64,000 nucleotides of DNA. It comes from Triticum aestivum. Lineage: Eukaryota > Streptophyta > Magnoliopsida > Poales > Poaceae. Location of the stretch: contig NC_057808.1 in assembly GCF_018294505.1 (NCBI RefSeq), positions 353,201,114 through 353,265,113 on the forward strand, read 5' to 3'. Below the pieces are notes generated by a model. It made no database searches. It was not told the origin of the DNA and saw only the letters and a program-made list of their open reading frames with translations. Made by a program: the position numbers and the translations under genes. This document shows positions 38,418 through 51,200 of the stretch, in pieces (within the stretch, counting starts at the first letter, position 1; every line of letters begins with the position of its first letter).

Positions 38418-39614
38418 GCAAATGTGCTTCTTCTCTGCTGGTTACTGACGCCTTTCCCTTCTTCTTTTCTCTGCAGAGGCCCTTGCAGCAGCTGGGCGAA
38501 ACCAACACCGCGCTGCGCGCTAAGGAGGAGGAGTGCGGCAAGCTGGCTGAACAGCGTGACCGGCTGATCGCGCAACTGGCGGAGCAGGCGGAGCTTCTCA
38601 AGAAGGCCCGGAAGGAGGCGGAGGACAAGGAGACCAGCCTCCTTGCTGCGTTCGCGACCGAACGCTCCGCCTGGACCGACAAGGAGGCGATGCTGTCTTC
38701 CAGCTTTCACGAGATTGAAGACATAGTTGATGGTGAGCTTCCCTCTTTTTCCATCTTTGAGCTTGCCGGCTGCTGGTCGAGCCGGCCTCTTGTCTCTAAC
38801 TTTGGCTATTTGCTTTCTGTTTTGGCAGACATCTTCCCTGGTCATTCTGACGCCACCAATCAGGCCATCGAAGCTGACCGCGAAGGATGGAGGGCGGAAG
38901 GTGCACAGATCGCTGCGACGCCCCCCGGACCCTTGGTGAGCAGCTCCTAAGCATCGAGGCCCATCTTCGGCCGGCTCACCGGATGTTGCGCCGTATTCAG
39001 CGTGTTGGTGCCCAGGAGATCGTGCCCTGTGGCCGGACATGCCGGCACCACGCACTCCCAGTTGGACTGTCGACTGGCTGGAGGTGGCGGCCGGCCGTCT
39101 TGAGGCCTGGAAGGGTTCCTCGGCCCGAGCTGGAGTGCGCCGAGCCTTGGAATTCGTCAAGGCGTGGTACCCTGGGCTAAGTCTAGCCCAGTTGGCCACG
39201 TTTCGGGTGGAGGCTCAGGAGGAGTTGGCGGCCGTGGAAGATGACCTTGTCAAGCGTGCGGCGGCAATCGCCGAGTACACCGACACCAGCGTCTTCATCC
39301 CGGAGCGAGCCGAAAACGGCGCCGAGGCGCCACCAGAATGGTTCGGGCTGAACCCGGAGGACGACAAGGACTCGGCCGAGGTGATCGACTCCAGCGGCGA
39401 GGAAGAAGGCGAGGAGGAGGAGGAAGGCGAAGAGGAGGCGCCAGAGGTCGGAGCGGACGTCCAACCTCAGCTCGACCGCGCCTCTAGCAACGAGCCACAC
39501 CCGGGCGATCCGGCTGCCACTGGAGGCGACCAAGCGGAGACTGACCAGCCGGCCGCTCCACCAACTGGCGCCACCGACTCCTCCGATTCACCGAACCCGT
39601 CTGCTGCTCCCTAG

Positions 39615-39864
39615 GTTGCCAGTTTATCTTTTGTTTTACCTGCTTATCAGTCTCGACGAACTTGTTAACTTTGCACAATTCCACCCGTGGGGTGTATTTT
39701 AAACTTCTTTTGAATGTCGGCCAAGGGCCTTTTGATATGTAAATATTTTTGCCGAGTTCTATCTTTCCTTGCTTTCTGCTCTTTTGGCTTTTTCCTTTGC
39801 CGCCCTCCCTTAGTTGTCGTCTTGCCAGCCGAACAGCCGCTCTGCGGACTGTGGCTGGGTCAAG
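39615..39864. other. Spacer after the host antisense gene
   Basis: Non-coding DNA lies between the antisense stop codon and solo LTR C. The matching spacer in element D is 54667-55458. No other feature is seen. Confidence 0.6.
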
Positions 39865-41594
39865 TGTTGGGGAACGTAGCAGAAAATCAAAATTTTCCTA
39901 CGTGTCACCAAGATCAATCTAGGAGATGCTAGCAACGAGAGGGGAGGAGTGCATCTACATACCCTTGTAGATCGCGAGCGGAAGCGTTCAAGAGAACGGG
40001 GTTGATGGAGTCGTACTCGTCGTGATCCAAATCACTGATGATCCTAGCGCCGAACGGACGGCACCTCCACGTTCAACACACGTACGGAGCGGGGACGTCT
40101 CCTCCTTCTTGATCCAGAAAGGGAGGAGGAGAAGTTGATGGAGATCCAGCAGCACGACGGCGTGGTGGTGGAAGTAGCGGGATCCCGGCAGGGCTTCGCC
40201 AAGCGCAAGCGGGGAGGAAGAGGTGTCACGGGAGGGAGGGAGGCGCCAGGGCTTGGGGTGCTGCTCCCATGTGCCTCCCCACTATATATAGGGGTGGAGG
40301 GGGCTGGTTTCTTGCCCTCCAAGTCCATTGGGGCGTTGGCAAAGGTGGGGAAAAGAAATCCCATCATTTCCCTTCCCCACCGATTGTTATCCCCCCTTTT
40401 TAGGGATCTTGATCTTATCCCTTCGGGATATGATCTTATTCCTTCTAAGGTGGGATCTTGGTGCACCTTGACCAGGGGTGTGGGGCCTTGCCCCCACTAC
40501 CCACGTTCATGTGGGTCCCCCATGCAGGTGGGCCCCACTTCGGAACCTTCTAGAACCTTCCCGGTACAATACCGAAAAATCCCGAACATTTTCCGGTGGC
40601 CAAAATAGGACTTCCCATATATAAATCTTTACCTCCGGACCATTCTGGAACTCCTCGTGACATCCGGGATCTCATCCGGGACTCCGAACGACTTTCGGAT
40701 TTCCGCATACTAATATCTCTACAACCCTAGCGTCACCGAACCTTAAGTGTGTAGACCCTACGGGTTCGGGAGACATGCAGACATGACCGAGACGACTCTC
40801 CGGTCAATAACCAACAGCGGGATCTGGATACCCATGTTGGCTCCCACATGTTCCACGATGATCTCATCGGATGAACCACGATGTCGAGGATTCAATCAAT
40901 CCCGTATACAATTCCCTTTGTTAATCGGTATGTTACTTGCCCGAGATTCGATCGTCGGTATCCCAATACCTTGTTCAATCTCATTACCGGCAAGTCACTT
41001 TACTCGTACCGTAATGCATGATCCCGTGACCAAACACTTGGTCACATTGAGCTCATTATGATGATGCATTACCGAGTGGGCCCAAAGATACCTCTCCGTC
41101 ATACGGAGTGACAAATCCCAGTCTCGATTCGTGCCAACCCAACAGACACTTTCGGAGATACCTGTAGTGCACCTTTATAGCCACCCAGTTACGTTGTGAC
41201 ATTTGGTACACCCAAAGCATTCCTACGGTATCCGGGAGTTGCACAATCTCATGGTCTAAGGAAATGATACTTGACATTAGAAAAGCTCTAGCAAACGAAC
41301 TACACGATCTTGTGCTATGCTTAGGATTGGGTCTTGTCCATCACATCATTCTCCTAATGATGTGATCCCGTTGTCAATGACATCCAATGTCTATGGTCAG
41401 GAAACCATAACCATCTATTGATCAATGAGCTAGTCAACTAGAGGCTCACTAGGGACATGTTGCGGTCTATGTATTCACACATGTATTACGGTTTCCAGTT
41501 AATACAATTATAGCATGAACAACAGACAATTATCATGAACAAGGAAATACAATAATAACCATTTTATTATTGCCTCTAGGGCATATTTCCAACA
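39865..41594 (-). mobile_element. Insertion C: Angela-like solo LTR
   Basis: A single LTR of 1730 bp runs tgttggggaacgtagcagaa...gggcatatttccaaca in minus orientation and is flanked by a perfect TSD, TCAAG (39860-39864 and 41595-41599). With no internal region, this is the product of recombination between two LTRs of a formerly complete element. Confidence 0.92.
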
Positions 41595-42041
41595 TCAAGT
41601 ACTTAGCTACTTTCGGGAAGGCAAGTACTTAGCCGATTTAGAATGTTTTAGCAAGTTAAGCAGAAGCTGGCCGGCCGGCTGCTCAACAGCTGGTCGTAGA
41701 GGCGGGAAGCTGGCTTAAACTATGCACATGCTTTGGGTCCTTAGCCATTTTTCATGTGGGCACCCTTTCTGCCTTTCTCCTACCCACTAGACAGTCGCTC
41801 TGCGAGCTGCGGCTTCTGGCAGGAGACGGCTTAAGTGCCAACACATTACTTGTCCGGCTGCAGGAAGCATTTCATAGTACAAGGCGGTGAGTCCCCGGGC
41901 CGACTAGTCGGACCTGGTGCCAAGCGGCATAAAGGAAATAACACATTCATAGGCATAATTCTGAGGGCAGTCCCCAAGGTCTTCTCGGGGGACCCGGAGT
42001 CTTCGTACTTTAATACAAAAGGTAGTGTGATACATACTGCA
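41595..42041. other. Spacer between solo LTR C and the end of host pol
   Basis: About 450 bp of the host element's 3' untranslated part lie here, with the motif ccgggccgactagtcgg near 41898. The minus strand reads into the end of pol at 42042. No gene is seen. Confidence 0.55.
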
Positions 42042-45000
42042 TCAACTGTAAAATCTTCGGAGGAGATTTGCATTCCATGGCCGCTCCGTCTCCTTGCTGG
42101 AGTCGTCCCTCTTGCGCGCTCGAGGCTTCTGAGCGTCGATCAGGTAGTAGGAGTCATTGCCCAACACCTTGCTGATGATGAAGGGGCCTTCCCAAGGCGC
42201 TAAGAGCTTGTGCTGGCCGGCTGTTCGCTGGATCAGCCGGAGCACAAGGTCTCCCTCTTGGAAGGATCTCGACTTGACCTTCCGGTTGTAGTATCGGCGC
42301 AGGCTCTGCTGGTAGATGCTGGACCGGCTGAGTGCCAACAGCCGGCCCTCTTCCAGCAGATCAACGCCGTCTTGACGTGCTTCTTCTGCCTCCTCTTCGA
42401 TGTACATGGTGACTCGAGGGGAGTCGAATTCTATGTCCGTCGGGATGACGGCTTCGGCACCGTAGACGAGGAAGAAAGGCATGAAGCCGGCTGACTTGTT
42501 CGGAGTTGTGCGCAGGCTCCAGAGGACGGCCGGCAGCTCATCGAGCCAACAGCCGGCCGAGCGCTCCAGAGGCTTGACCAGTCGGGGCTTGATGCCTGAC
42601 AAGATGAGGCCGTTTGCTCGCTCTACTTGGCCGTTTGACTGCGGATGGGCAACGGATGCTAAGTCCAGTCGGATGCCCTGTGTCGCGCAGAAATGGGCCA
42701 AGGCACCTTTGGCAAAGTTCGTGCCATTGTCGGTGATGATGCTGTGTGGTATGCCATACCGGATGGTGATGTCGGAGATGAAAGTCACAGCAGTCGGACC
42801 ATTCAATTTCTTGATTGGTTTTGCTTCTATCCACTTGGTGAACTTGTCCACCGCGACAAGCAGATGAGTCATGCCACCTCGCGCTGTTTTGAATGGTCCC
42901 ACCATGTCCAGGCCCTAGACAGCAAAGGGCCATGCAATGGGGATAGTCTTGAGTGCAGAAGCCGGCTGATGAGGCTTGGAGCGGAACTTCTGGCACCCTT
43001 TGCATTTCTGGACCAAATCTTTGGCGTCTTCTAGAGCAGTCGGCCAGAAAAAACCATGGCGGAAAGCTTTGGCAACAAGTGCTCTTGAAGCCGCGTGGTG
43101 ACCGCCCTCGCCTTGATGGATATCTTTGAGGATTGCTTGGCCTTGCTCCGGCTCCACGCATCGCTAGTAGACACCAGTGACACTGCGCCTTACAAGCTCT
43201 TTGTTGACTATGGTGTATGCTGCTGCCCGGCGTTGCACTTGCCGGGTCGAGATCTCATCAGTCGACAGCTCTTTGTTCACCAGGAAGTTGAGGATGGGCT
43301 TGGCCCATGAAGGCGCTGCGATTTCTTCGATTGTTAAGACTGCTACTTGCACGAGGGCGGTTGGGCCGGGAGGCGGCGGGTTGGAGTCAGCTGCCGCTTG
43401 CTGAGTCGATGAAATCCCCGGGCCGACTGCTGTAGTCCCCGAGCCGGGTTCTGAAGTCCCAGGCCAGGTGCGGCTGTTGCAGTCCCCGGGTCGCCTGCCG
43501 AATTCCTCGTGCCGGCTGCTGAGGTCCTCAAGTCGGATCCGACTGCTTCAGGAGGAGCCGGCACGAAGATGGAATCCGACTCTGGCGATGGCTTGACAGA
43601 CGGCTTGAGGAGGCGTTGTAGGGCGACGCCGATTGGTATTGCTTGACGGGTGGAGCCAATTCGTGCCAAGGCATCTGCTTGCTCATTGTCATTCCTTGGC
43701 ACATGGAGAAACTCGCACCCTTCAAAGTATCCACTGAGTTGCTGTACGAGGAAGCGGTAGCTCGTCATGTTTGCATCTTTGGCGTCCCAGTCGCCCGACG
43801 ACTGCTGGACCACCAAGTCAGAGTCACCATAGCACAGGATCCGGCGAATGCCGAGTTCTTTGGCAAGCCGGAGCCCGTGAATAAGTGCCTCGTATTCAGC
43901 GACGTTGTTGGAGGCAGAAAAATGGATTTGCAGCACATATCTGAGCTTGACACCTTTGGGAGAGGTGAGGACGATGCCGGCTCCCAAACTGGTGCGCATC
44001 TTGGAACCATCAAAATGCATCCGCCAATGGGTGGAGTCCGGCGCTGGTGGCAGGTACTGGGTCTCGGCCCAGTCGACGAGGAAGTCGGCCAGTGCTTGTG
44101 ACTTGATGGCGGTGTGAGGCTGGTAGTAGATGGTGTAGGGGGGCAAGTCTATGGCCCATTTGGCCACTCGGCCTGAAGCATCTCGGCTTCTGATGATCTC
44201 GGCAAGCGGAGCGGTGCAGACAACAGTGATTGGGTGCTCTTAAAAATATGGCTTCAATTTCTTGGCGGCAAAGTGCACGCCGTAGCACATCTTCTGATAG
44301 TGGGGGTAGTTTTGCTTGGAGGCGGACAACACTTCACTTAGGTAATACACCGGTCTCTGGACTGGTAGTGCCTTGCCTTCTTCCTTGCGTTCTACCACTA
44401 TGATTGTGCTGACCACCCGGCTGGTGGCAGCGATGTAGAGGAGCATGGGCTCCTTAGGAGTCGGAGCCGCCAGGATAGGCGGAGTGGTCAGCATCTTCTT
44501 GAGCTGGAGAAAAGCTTCGTCCGCCTTGTCGTTCCACTCAAAAAAAGTGGTCTTCTTCATGAGCTGGTACAGGGGAAGAGCCATCTCGCCCAGCCGACTG
44601 ATGAAGCGGCTGATGGATGCCAAGCAGCCGGTGAATTTCTGCACGTCCAGCAGTTGGGTGGGCACTTCCATCCTCTCGATGGCCTTGATTTTCATGGGGT
44701 TGCATTCTATGCCGCGCTCTGAGACCAGGAAGCCAAGAAGCTGGCCGGCTGGTACTCCAAAGACGCATTTCTCCGGGTTGAGCTTGATTTGAAATCGGCG
44801 CAAGTTCTCAAAGGTCTCCTTGAGGTCTTCTAGCAGCGTTCCACGCTTCTCCATCTTCACCACAACATCGTCCACATAAACGTGGGCATTCCTGCCGAGT
44901 TGCTTGAGGAGGCACTTCTGCATGCAACGTTGAAACATGGCGCCGGCATTCCTCAAGCCGAACGTCATGGTCAAGTAGCAGAAGGCTCCAAACAGTGTGA

Positions 45001-45459
45001 TGAAGGCGGCCTTCAGCCTGTCGGCCCGGTTCAGCTTGATCTAGTGATACCCTGAGTATGCTCTAAAAAACTCAACAGCTCGCATCCGGCTGTGGAGTCT
45101 AACACTTGGTCAATTCTCGGCAAAGCAAATGGGTCTTTGGGGCAGGCTTTGTTGAGGCTAGTATAATCAATACACATGCGCCGCTACTTGTTTTTCTTCA
45201 GCACAAGGACTGGGTTGGCCAGCCACTCTGGAAAGAACACTTCCAAGATGAAGCCGGCTGCCAGCAGCCGGGCTATCTCTTCTCCAACGACTCTTCTCTT
45301 CTCTTCTGGCAGGGGGCGCAAGGGCTGCCTGACTGGCTTGGCATCAGACCGGACATAAAATTTGTGCTCGGCGAAATCCGTCGGAACACCCGGCATGTCC
45401 TTGGGGGACCATGCAAAGATGTCCCGATTCTCATGGAGGAAATCGACGAGCTCGCCTTC
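42042..45459 (-). pseudogene. Host Tat element pol (RT, two RNase H, integrase), decayed
   Basis: On the minus strand this follows the TAG at 45460-45462. It has reverse transcriptase (YVDDVVV within 44240-44974), a first RNase H with lost active site, a second RNase H (HFDGSKM, YGDSDLV), and integrase ending NLLRRFYS at 42042. Compared with D, in-frame stops appear at 45184-45186, 45041-45043, 44240-44242, 43164-43166 and 42915-42917, and frameshifts near 45064 and 43400. Each stop is explained by C-to-T or G-to-A change at a Gln or Trp codon. The protein cannot be made. Confidence 0.88.
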
Positions 45460-47111
45460 CTATCTGCTGTCAAGGTTTGCACCTATGGCAGCGTACTTCT
45501 CCGTGTGCTCCGGGTCCAGGGGTATCTTTTTTGTCTCTTTGGCCGGCTTGAACGAGCCCTCGGCTTCCGACTCCTTGGGGTTGAGTGGCATTTCTGGCTG
45601 CTTGCCTGCCATCGCCACAACCCGGTCAAGGAGCCGCTTCTCAGCCGCGATCACAAGGGACTCGGCCAGCCGGGTGCTATCTGCTGCGCAGGCGGACGAC
45701 TTCTTGTAATCCCCTGCTATGGTCAGAATTCCCTTGGAACTCGACATCTTCATCTTGAGGTAAGCATAGTGGGGGACCGCCATGAACTTGGCCAGAGCAG
45801 GCCGGCCAAGTAGTGCATGGTATGGGCTCTCAAGGTCCACCACTACAAACCAGACTGGCTCTCGGCGGAAGTGATCTTTGTCTCCAAAGAGGACGTCTAT
45901 CTGGATCTTGCCGATTGGTGAGCAGGAAAGGCCAGGGACTATGCCGTGGAATACAGTCCGACTGGGCTGAAGCTGCCTTTGTTTGATTCCTAACTTCTCC
46001 ATGGTATCCTTGTACAGGATGTTGATGTTGCTGCCGCCATCTATCAGAACTCGGGAAAAACGAGCAGCTCGCCTCTCTGTGGCAAAAGTGGCATCCAGAA
46101 CCAGGGCATAGGAGCCGGGATTGGGCATAACTTCCGGGTGGTCGGCTCTGCTCCAACTGATGGGCTTCTCGGACCAATGCATGAACTCGGGGGTCTCTGA
46201 CGCCACTGCATTTACTTCTTGCTGTCGTTACCATCTGCTGTGCTTATCGTCGGCCACGCTGGTGAACACAACATAAGCTCCGTGCTCTTCAGGATACTCG
46301 TCTTGTATGGCTCCGACTAGTCGAACTGCCAGCTACTGGGAGGGAGGAGGAGGCGGCTGCCCAGCAGGCGGAGGAGGCAGAAGGCCGTCACCCTTGGCGA
46401 TCCTGGTGAGCCAATGGCACTTCTGAGTGGTGTGGTTGGACGGCTTCGCACCACTGTGGAACTTGCAGGGCGCATCAAGTGTCTGCCCGTACAAGAAAGC
46501 GGGCAGCCAATTGGGCTTGCCGCCCTTCTGGCGCTTGGATGGAGGCTGCCCTTCCGGCTACTGGTCTTCGACTGTCGCCACCTGCCGGCTTGTGGAAGCC
46601 GGCTGCGTGGCCTTGCGTTTTTTTTGTTGGGTTGCTGACGCCGACTGGTGTCACCAGCCGGGGCCCGAGGAGCTGGAGGAGCCACTTTGCCAGACGCATC
46701 AACTTGGATCTCTGCCTTCATGGAGGAGTCGGCCGTGGCGTATTTATCTGCTATGATCAGCAGCTCGTCGAGGGTCGCCGACTCGTCGCAGAGAAGCCTG
46801 TGCTTGAGAAGGGTGCCCTCTCGGCACGCGGCGGTGAAGTAATTGATGGCCTGCACCTTGTGCACACCTTCGCAAGAGTTGTGGAGCTCGGCCCAGCACG
46901 TGAGGTAGTCACGAGTCGACTCGTTGGGGCCTTGGACGCACAAGGAGGGCTGGCGAGGCTTGGGCGGCCGTTTGTATGTGTTGGTGAAGTTGCGGACGAA
47001 GGCTTCGGTGAAATCGACCCAGCTGTTGATGCTGCGGGGCTTCAGGCTGTTCAGCCATGTTCGGGCCGTGCCCTGGAGCATGAGCGGAACGTACTTCACG
47101 GCAACGCGCTT
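45460..47111 (-). pseudogene. Host gag-protease, C-terminal part (split by D)
   Basis: This continues the gag frame that stops at 61218 on the other side of insertion D. It contains the Retrotrans_gag core (KYVPLMLQGTARTWLNSLKP), a frameshifted proline/lysine-rich stretch with a degenerate zinc-binding motif (46320-46660), and an aspartic protease (LIDGGSNINILY) near 46015-46060. The frame ends in TAG at 45460-45462, directly before the reverse-transcriptase region, exactly as in D. Confidence 0.85.
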
Positions 47112-48257
47112 TGTCGGAGTAAATGGCCACGGGTAGCCACACTGACTACCCCTGGCTCTTCAGAAAAATTATCAGGCCTTTGGGCCTTCAATCACTCCAA
47201 GCACTTGGGCCGCCTTCTCTGGCCGGCTACCACTAAAGGCGACTCCCGGAAGGCGACCCAGCCTCACCGACTCCTCCCCAGGACGACTACGGGGTGGCCG
47301 ACTCCAAGAAGCCGGCCAAGAAGGACGCCGACTCCTAGGAGCCGGCCAAGACCACAATCACTCCTACATAACAGCGACGTGACGGGGTGTGGCCTCAGTG
47401 CGGCCCACGACCCCCGAAGCCCGAGGCGGGCATGGCTACAGGAGGCCGTACGGGGTGGACGTCTCCCGTGCGGCTCGTCACTGTAGCCACGCTAGCCTCA
47501 ACGTCATCCACGACCCACTCCTGTACGGCCCAAGGACTGCGGGCCCCTTCAGCCAGAGAGAGGCGTAAAGGCGGCCCGGCCTTTCCTAGTCGGCCAAGAG
47601 TATAGCCGGCCTCCAGAGGCCGGCTACTCCCTTCCTCGAAGCAGGAGCCCCATTAAGGAGACAAGACGAGGTAAGGCTACAGTGATAGCCCCCGAGGCGG
47701 ACCACTGTAGCCACGCTTACCTCGACAAAGCCCTCATCATCAGAGGCGCGGCTACAGTAAGCAGCCGCCGACAAGACCCTAGGCAGTGGGGCCGGCCTGT
47801 CGACCAAGTAGCCGGCAGCCGGCGGGACCCACCAGCCGGCGGAGAAGCCGGCGAGCGTAGACACTGACGGCTGGGACCAGCTCCCCGTCGGGTTACCATT
47901 GTACCCCCGGGGGGTAGGCCTATATAAACCCCCCGGAGCACCCATGCAAAGGGTTCGCACCCACGCATAGCACACACACCATAGATAGAGAGAAGAAGAA
48001 GCTAGCCTTGTTCTTCTTCTCCCTTGATCTCAACAGCTCTAGGAGCGATTGTAGCTACCCTTTATCGATCTAGTGATCATGCGGAGACCCCGCAGAGCAG
48101 GACTATGGGTGTTATCTCCTCGGAGAGCCCCGAACCTGGGTAAGATTCGCCGGCGTGCATGTCTTCGCCTCATCCCGTTTCCGGGCACCGGCGACGTTTT
48201 ATTGGCTCCCACAATGATAAGCCATCCCTTGGCATATGTCGCACCAACCACCCGACA
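47112..48257 (+). repeat. 5' LTR of element D
   Basis: This 1146-bp LTR runs tgtcggagtaaatggccacg to accaaccacccgaca. The promoter TATA (tatataaa) is at 47921-47928, so R should start near 47950. A short upstream frame (ATG at 47944, 8 codons) precedes the ATG at 48079 that opens the gag frame inside U5. Confidence 0.92.
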
Positions 48258-51200
48258 TTTGGCGCCCACCGTGGGGCCAGGTGCACCGTCGTCCGGAGAC
48301 CTGTTCTGGACGGGAACCCTCTTCCTCCCCCGTGAGCGCAGCCAGCCTGCTGCGCCCGATGGCGTCTGCCTCAACGCGCTGCAAGGCGTCGACGACGCCT
48401 GCGCAGCGAGCCGCCTCGCCGATCTGCTCGGCGAGACTCGCATCTCCGACGAGCCTGCGTCCGACGCAGACACCGACTACCCCGAGAGCCGCCTCGTCAG
48501 CCTCCTCGACCAACTTCACGTCTCCAGCGAGCCTGCTGCGGACATGGAGTCGGTCGGCTCCACCGACCCGATGCTCATCGACTCCGACACCGCGTCGCTC
48601 GACGCCTACCCCTCCGACGTGGTGGTCTTCGACGACCCCCTCCCTCGAGCTGACAGCGGCAGCAGCGCTGTCACCGAAGTGCTGGTCATCAGCCACGTCT
48701 CCAACTCGGGCAAGAATGCCCGCGACGCTCAGCAAGCGGCGATGCACGACCTCTCCGTCCCCATCCCGGCCGACGCCGATGCCAAGACCCTGGAGGCACG
48801 CCGCCTTGCCCTCATCGCGGAGGGCAAGAAGATAGCCTCGATGAGACGCCTCACCGAGGCCCACCAGCGCGAAGTCGACCGCGCCGCCTTCGGGACGCCG
48901 CCGCCTAGCGGCCCGAGCCGAGCTGGCTTCGTCCAGAAGCGCGGCGCAGCCGTTGCCAGCATGCTGGGCGCAGATCGCCCCGTCTATGCCACCCTGCTCG
49001 AGAATCTGCGAGCCGCTCAGGCGGCTGCAGAGGAGCTCAATGGGCTGGGAGCCGATGAGCTCCCCTACATGACAAGACGGATCCAGCAGCTGATCGACGC
49101 GGCTGCAGAACGGCACGAAGCCGGCACCCGAGCTGATAGCCATCCCACGCGCCGGGAGCACGCCGCGACGTCCCGCTCGCTGACTGCGAGCGGCGCGCGC
49201 CAGAAGAAAGACAAGGAGCCGGCTGCCAGCCGCAGCCGGACTCGCATCACCATCGAGCGCGACGCGGATGGCCGCCCTCGAGCTGTAGAACACCAGGGAA
49301 ACCCGCCTCCACCCCCGCCTCAAAGAGAAAGACGCCTCACTCCACCGCCTGTCACCCATCCGACTCTCGGCGACCGACTCGGCCGCCGAGAAGGAGTCGG
49401 CGAGAACGACGCCCGCCACAGGATCGACCGCCTTGCTCGGTCCTTGGCGTTAGAAGAAGAAGATGATGTCGGCCCGCCATGCTTTGGCCCCCGCATCCGC
49501 GACGAGCCCTTCCCCAAAGGGTTCTCGCTCCCCAGAGACACGCCCAAGTACAACGGCTCGGTGAAGCCGGAAGATTGGCTCATCGACTACTCCACAGCCG
49601 TCAGCATCGCCAACGGCAACCGGCACGTTGCCGTGAAGTACGTCCCCCTGATGCTGCAGGGCACGGCCCGCACATGGCTCAATAGCCTCAAGCCCTACAG
49701 CATCAACAGTTGGCGGTACTTCACCGAAGTTTTCGTCCGCAACTTCACCAGCACCTACAAGCGGCCTCCCAAGCCTCGCCAACTCTCCCTCTGCGTCCAG
49801 GGGCCCAACGAGTCGACCCGCGACTACCTCACGCGATGGGCCGAGCTCCGCAACTCCTGCGAGGGAGTGCACGAGGTCCAGGCCATCGAGTACTTCACTG
49901 CCGGGTGCCGAGAGGGCACCCTCCTCAAGCACCGACTCCTCTGCGACGAGCCGGCTACCCTCGACGAGCTACTAGTCATCGCTGACAAGTACGCCACTGC
50001 CGACTCCTCCATGAAGACCGAGCTCCGAGTAGACGCCTCGGGGAAAGTAGTTGCTCCGGCTCCCAAGCAGCCAGCTGGCGACCCTAATCGGCGCCCCTAC
50101 CAGAACGACCACAAGCGCAAGGGCCCCATGCCGACTTCCTCCAGTCGGCAGGTGGCCACAGTTGAAGACGAGCAGCCCGAAGAGCGGCCCGCTCCCAAGA
50201 AGAAGGGTGGCCGGCCGCCCTGGCAGCCGTCTTTCTCCTACGAACAAGCACTCGATGCTCCCTGCAAGTTCCACAGCGGCGCGAAGCCGTCCAACCATAC
50301 AACACGGAAATGCCACTGGCTCACCCGCATCACCAAGGGCGAAGGGATGGTGCCGCCTCCGCCTCCCGGCCCGCCGCCTCCAGCTCCCCAGCAGCCGGCG
50401 GCCCGGCCGGCAGTCGGCGCAATCCAAGACGAGTTCCCCGAAGCGCACGACGCCTACGTCGTCTTCACAAGTCAAGTCGACGACAAGCGCAGCCGACGCT
50501 GGCAGCACCAAGAAGTAAACGCAGTCGCCTCTAGCACCGCCGAGTTCATGCACTGGTCGGAAAATCCCATCAGCTGGAGCCAGGCCGACCACCCGGAGGT
50601 GATGCCTTCGCCTGGCTCCTATGCTATGGTCTTGGACGTCACCCTTGCGACGGAGAGGCGAGCTGCCAGATTTTCCCGCGTCCTGATAGACGGCGGAAGC
50701 AGTATCGACATACTGTACCACGATACCATGGACAAGCTCAACATCAAAGCGAAGCAGCTCATGCCGAGCCGCACCGTCTTCCATGGTATCGTGCCCGGCC
50801 TATCTTGCTCTCCAATCGGCAAGATCAAGATGGATGTTCTCTTCGGAGACAAAGATCATTTTCGCCGGGAAGCAATATGGTTCGAGGTGGTGGATTTGGA
50901 GAGCCCCTATCATGCACTGCTTGGCCGACCTGCTTTGGCCAAGTTCATGGTTGTGCCCCACTATGCCTACCTGAAGATGAAGATGCCGAGCTCGAAGGGG
51001 ATCATCACGGTAGCCGGCGACTACAAGAAGTCCATCGAGTGTGCCATGGCCAGCAGCCGGCTGGCCGAGTCCCTCGTGGTAGCAGAAGAGAAGAAGATGT
51101 TGGAACGGGTTGTGGCAATGGCCGGCAAGCAGCCGGCCTTGTCTCCCAACCCCAAGGACTGTGATGCGCAGGGCTCCTTCCAGCCTGCTAAAGAGACGAA

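Larger units (their letters stand above)
15851..39614 (+). pseudogene. Antisense gene of the host Tat element (PF04195-like N-terminal domain), broken copy
   Basis: This gene runs opposite to gag-pol. Exons inferred by comparison with element D are 15851-16767; 16849-17166 continued at 25842-25936 and 37105-37107; 37189-37936; 38105-38189; 38477-38732; and 38829-39614. Exon 1 encodes the family called putative gypsy-type transposon or Transposase_28 (VVFRSHYLRGLG, LVTLCEGFLGVLPT-like motifs). Later exons encode Ala/Glu-rich coiled coils and a very acidic tail. Lesions are insertion A and insertion B in exon 2, a frameshift near 16466-16480, an 11-nt shortening near the start of exon 5, and frameshifts near 38930 and 39020-39040. 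Function is unknown. Genes of this kind are known accessory frames of Tat elements. Confidence 0.8.

Noticed and set aside
48199..49419. A 406-codon minus-strand frame opposite gag of element D
   Set aside because: It is the shadow of the GC-rich gag sequence. It is unrelated to the real antisense gene, which lies downstream of pol.
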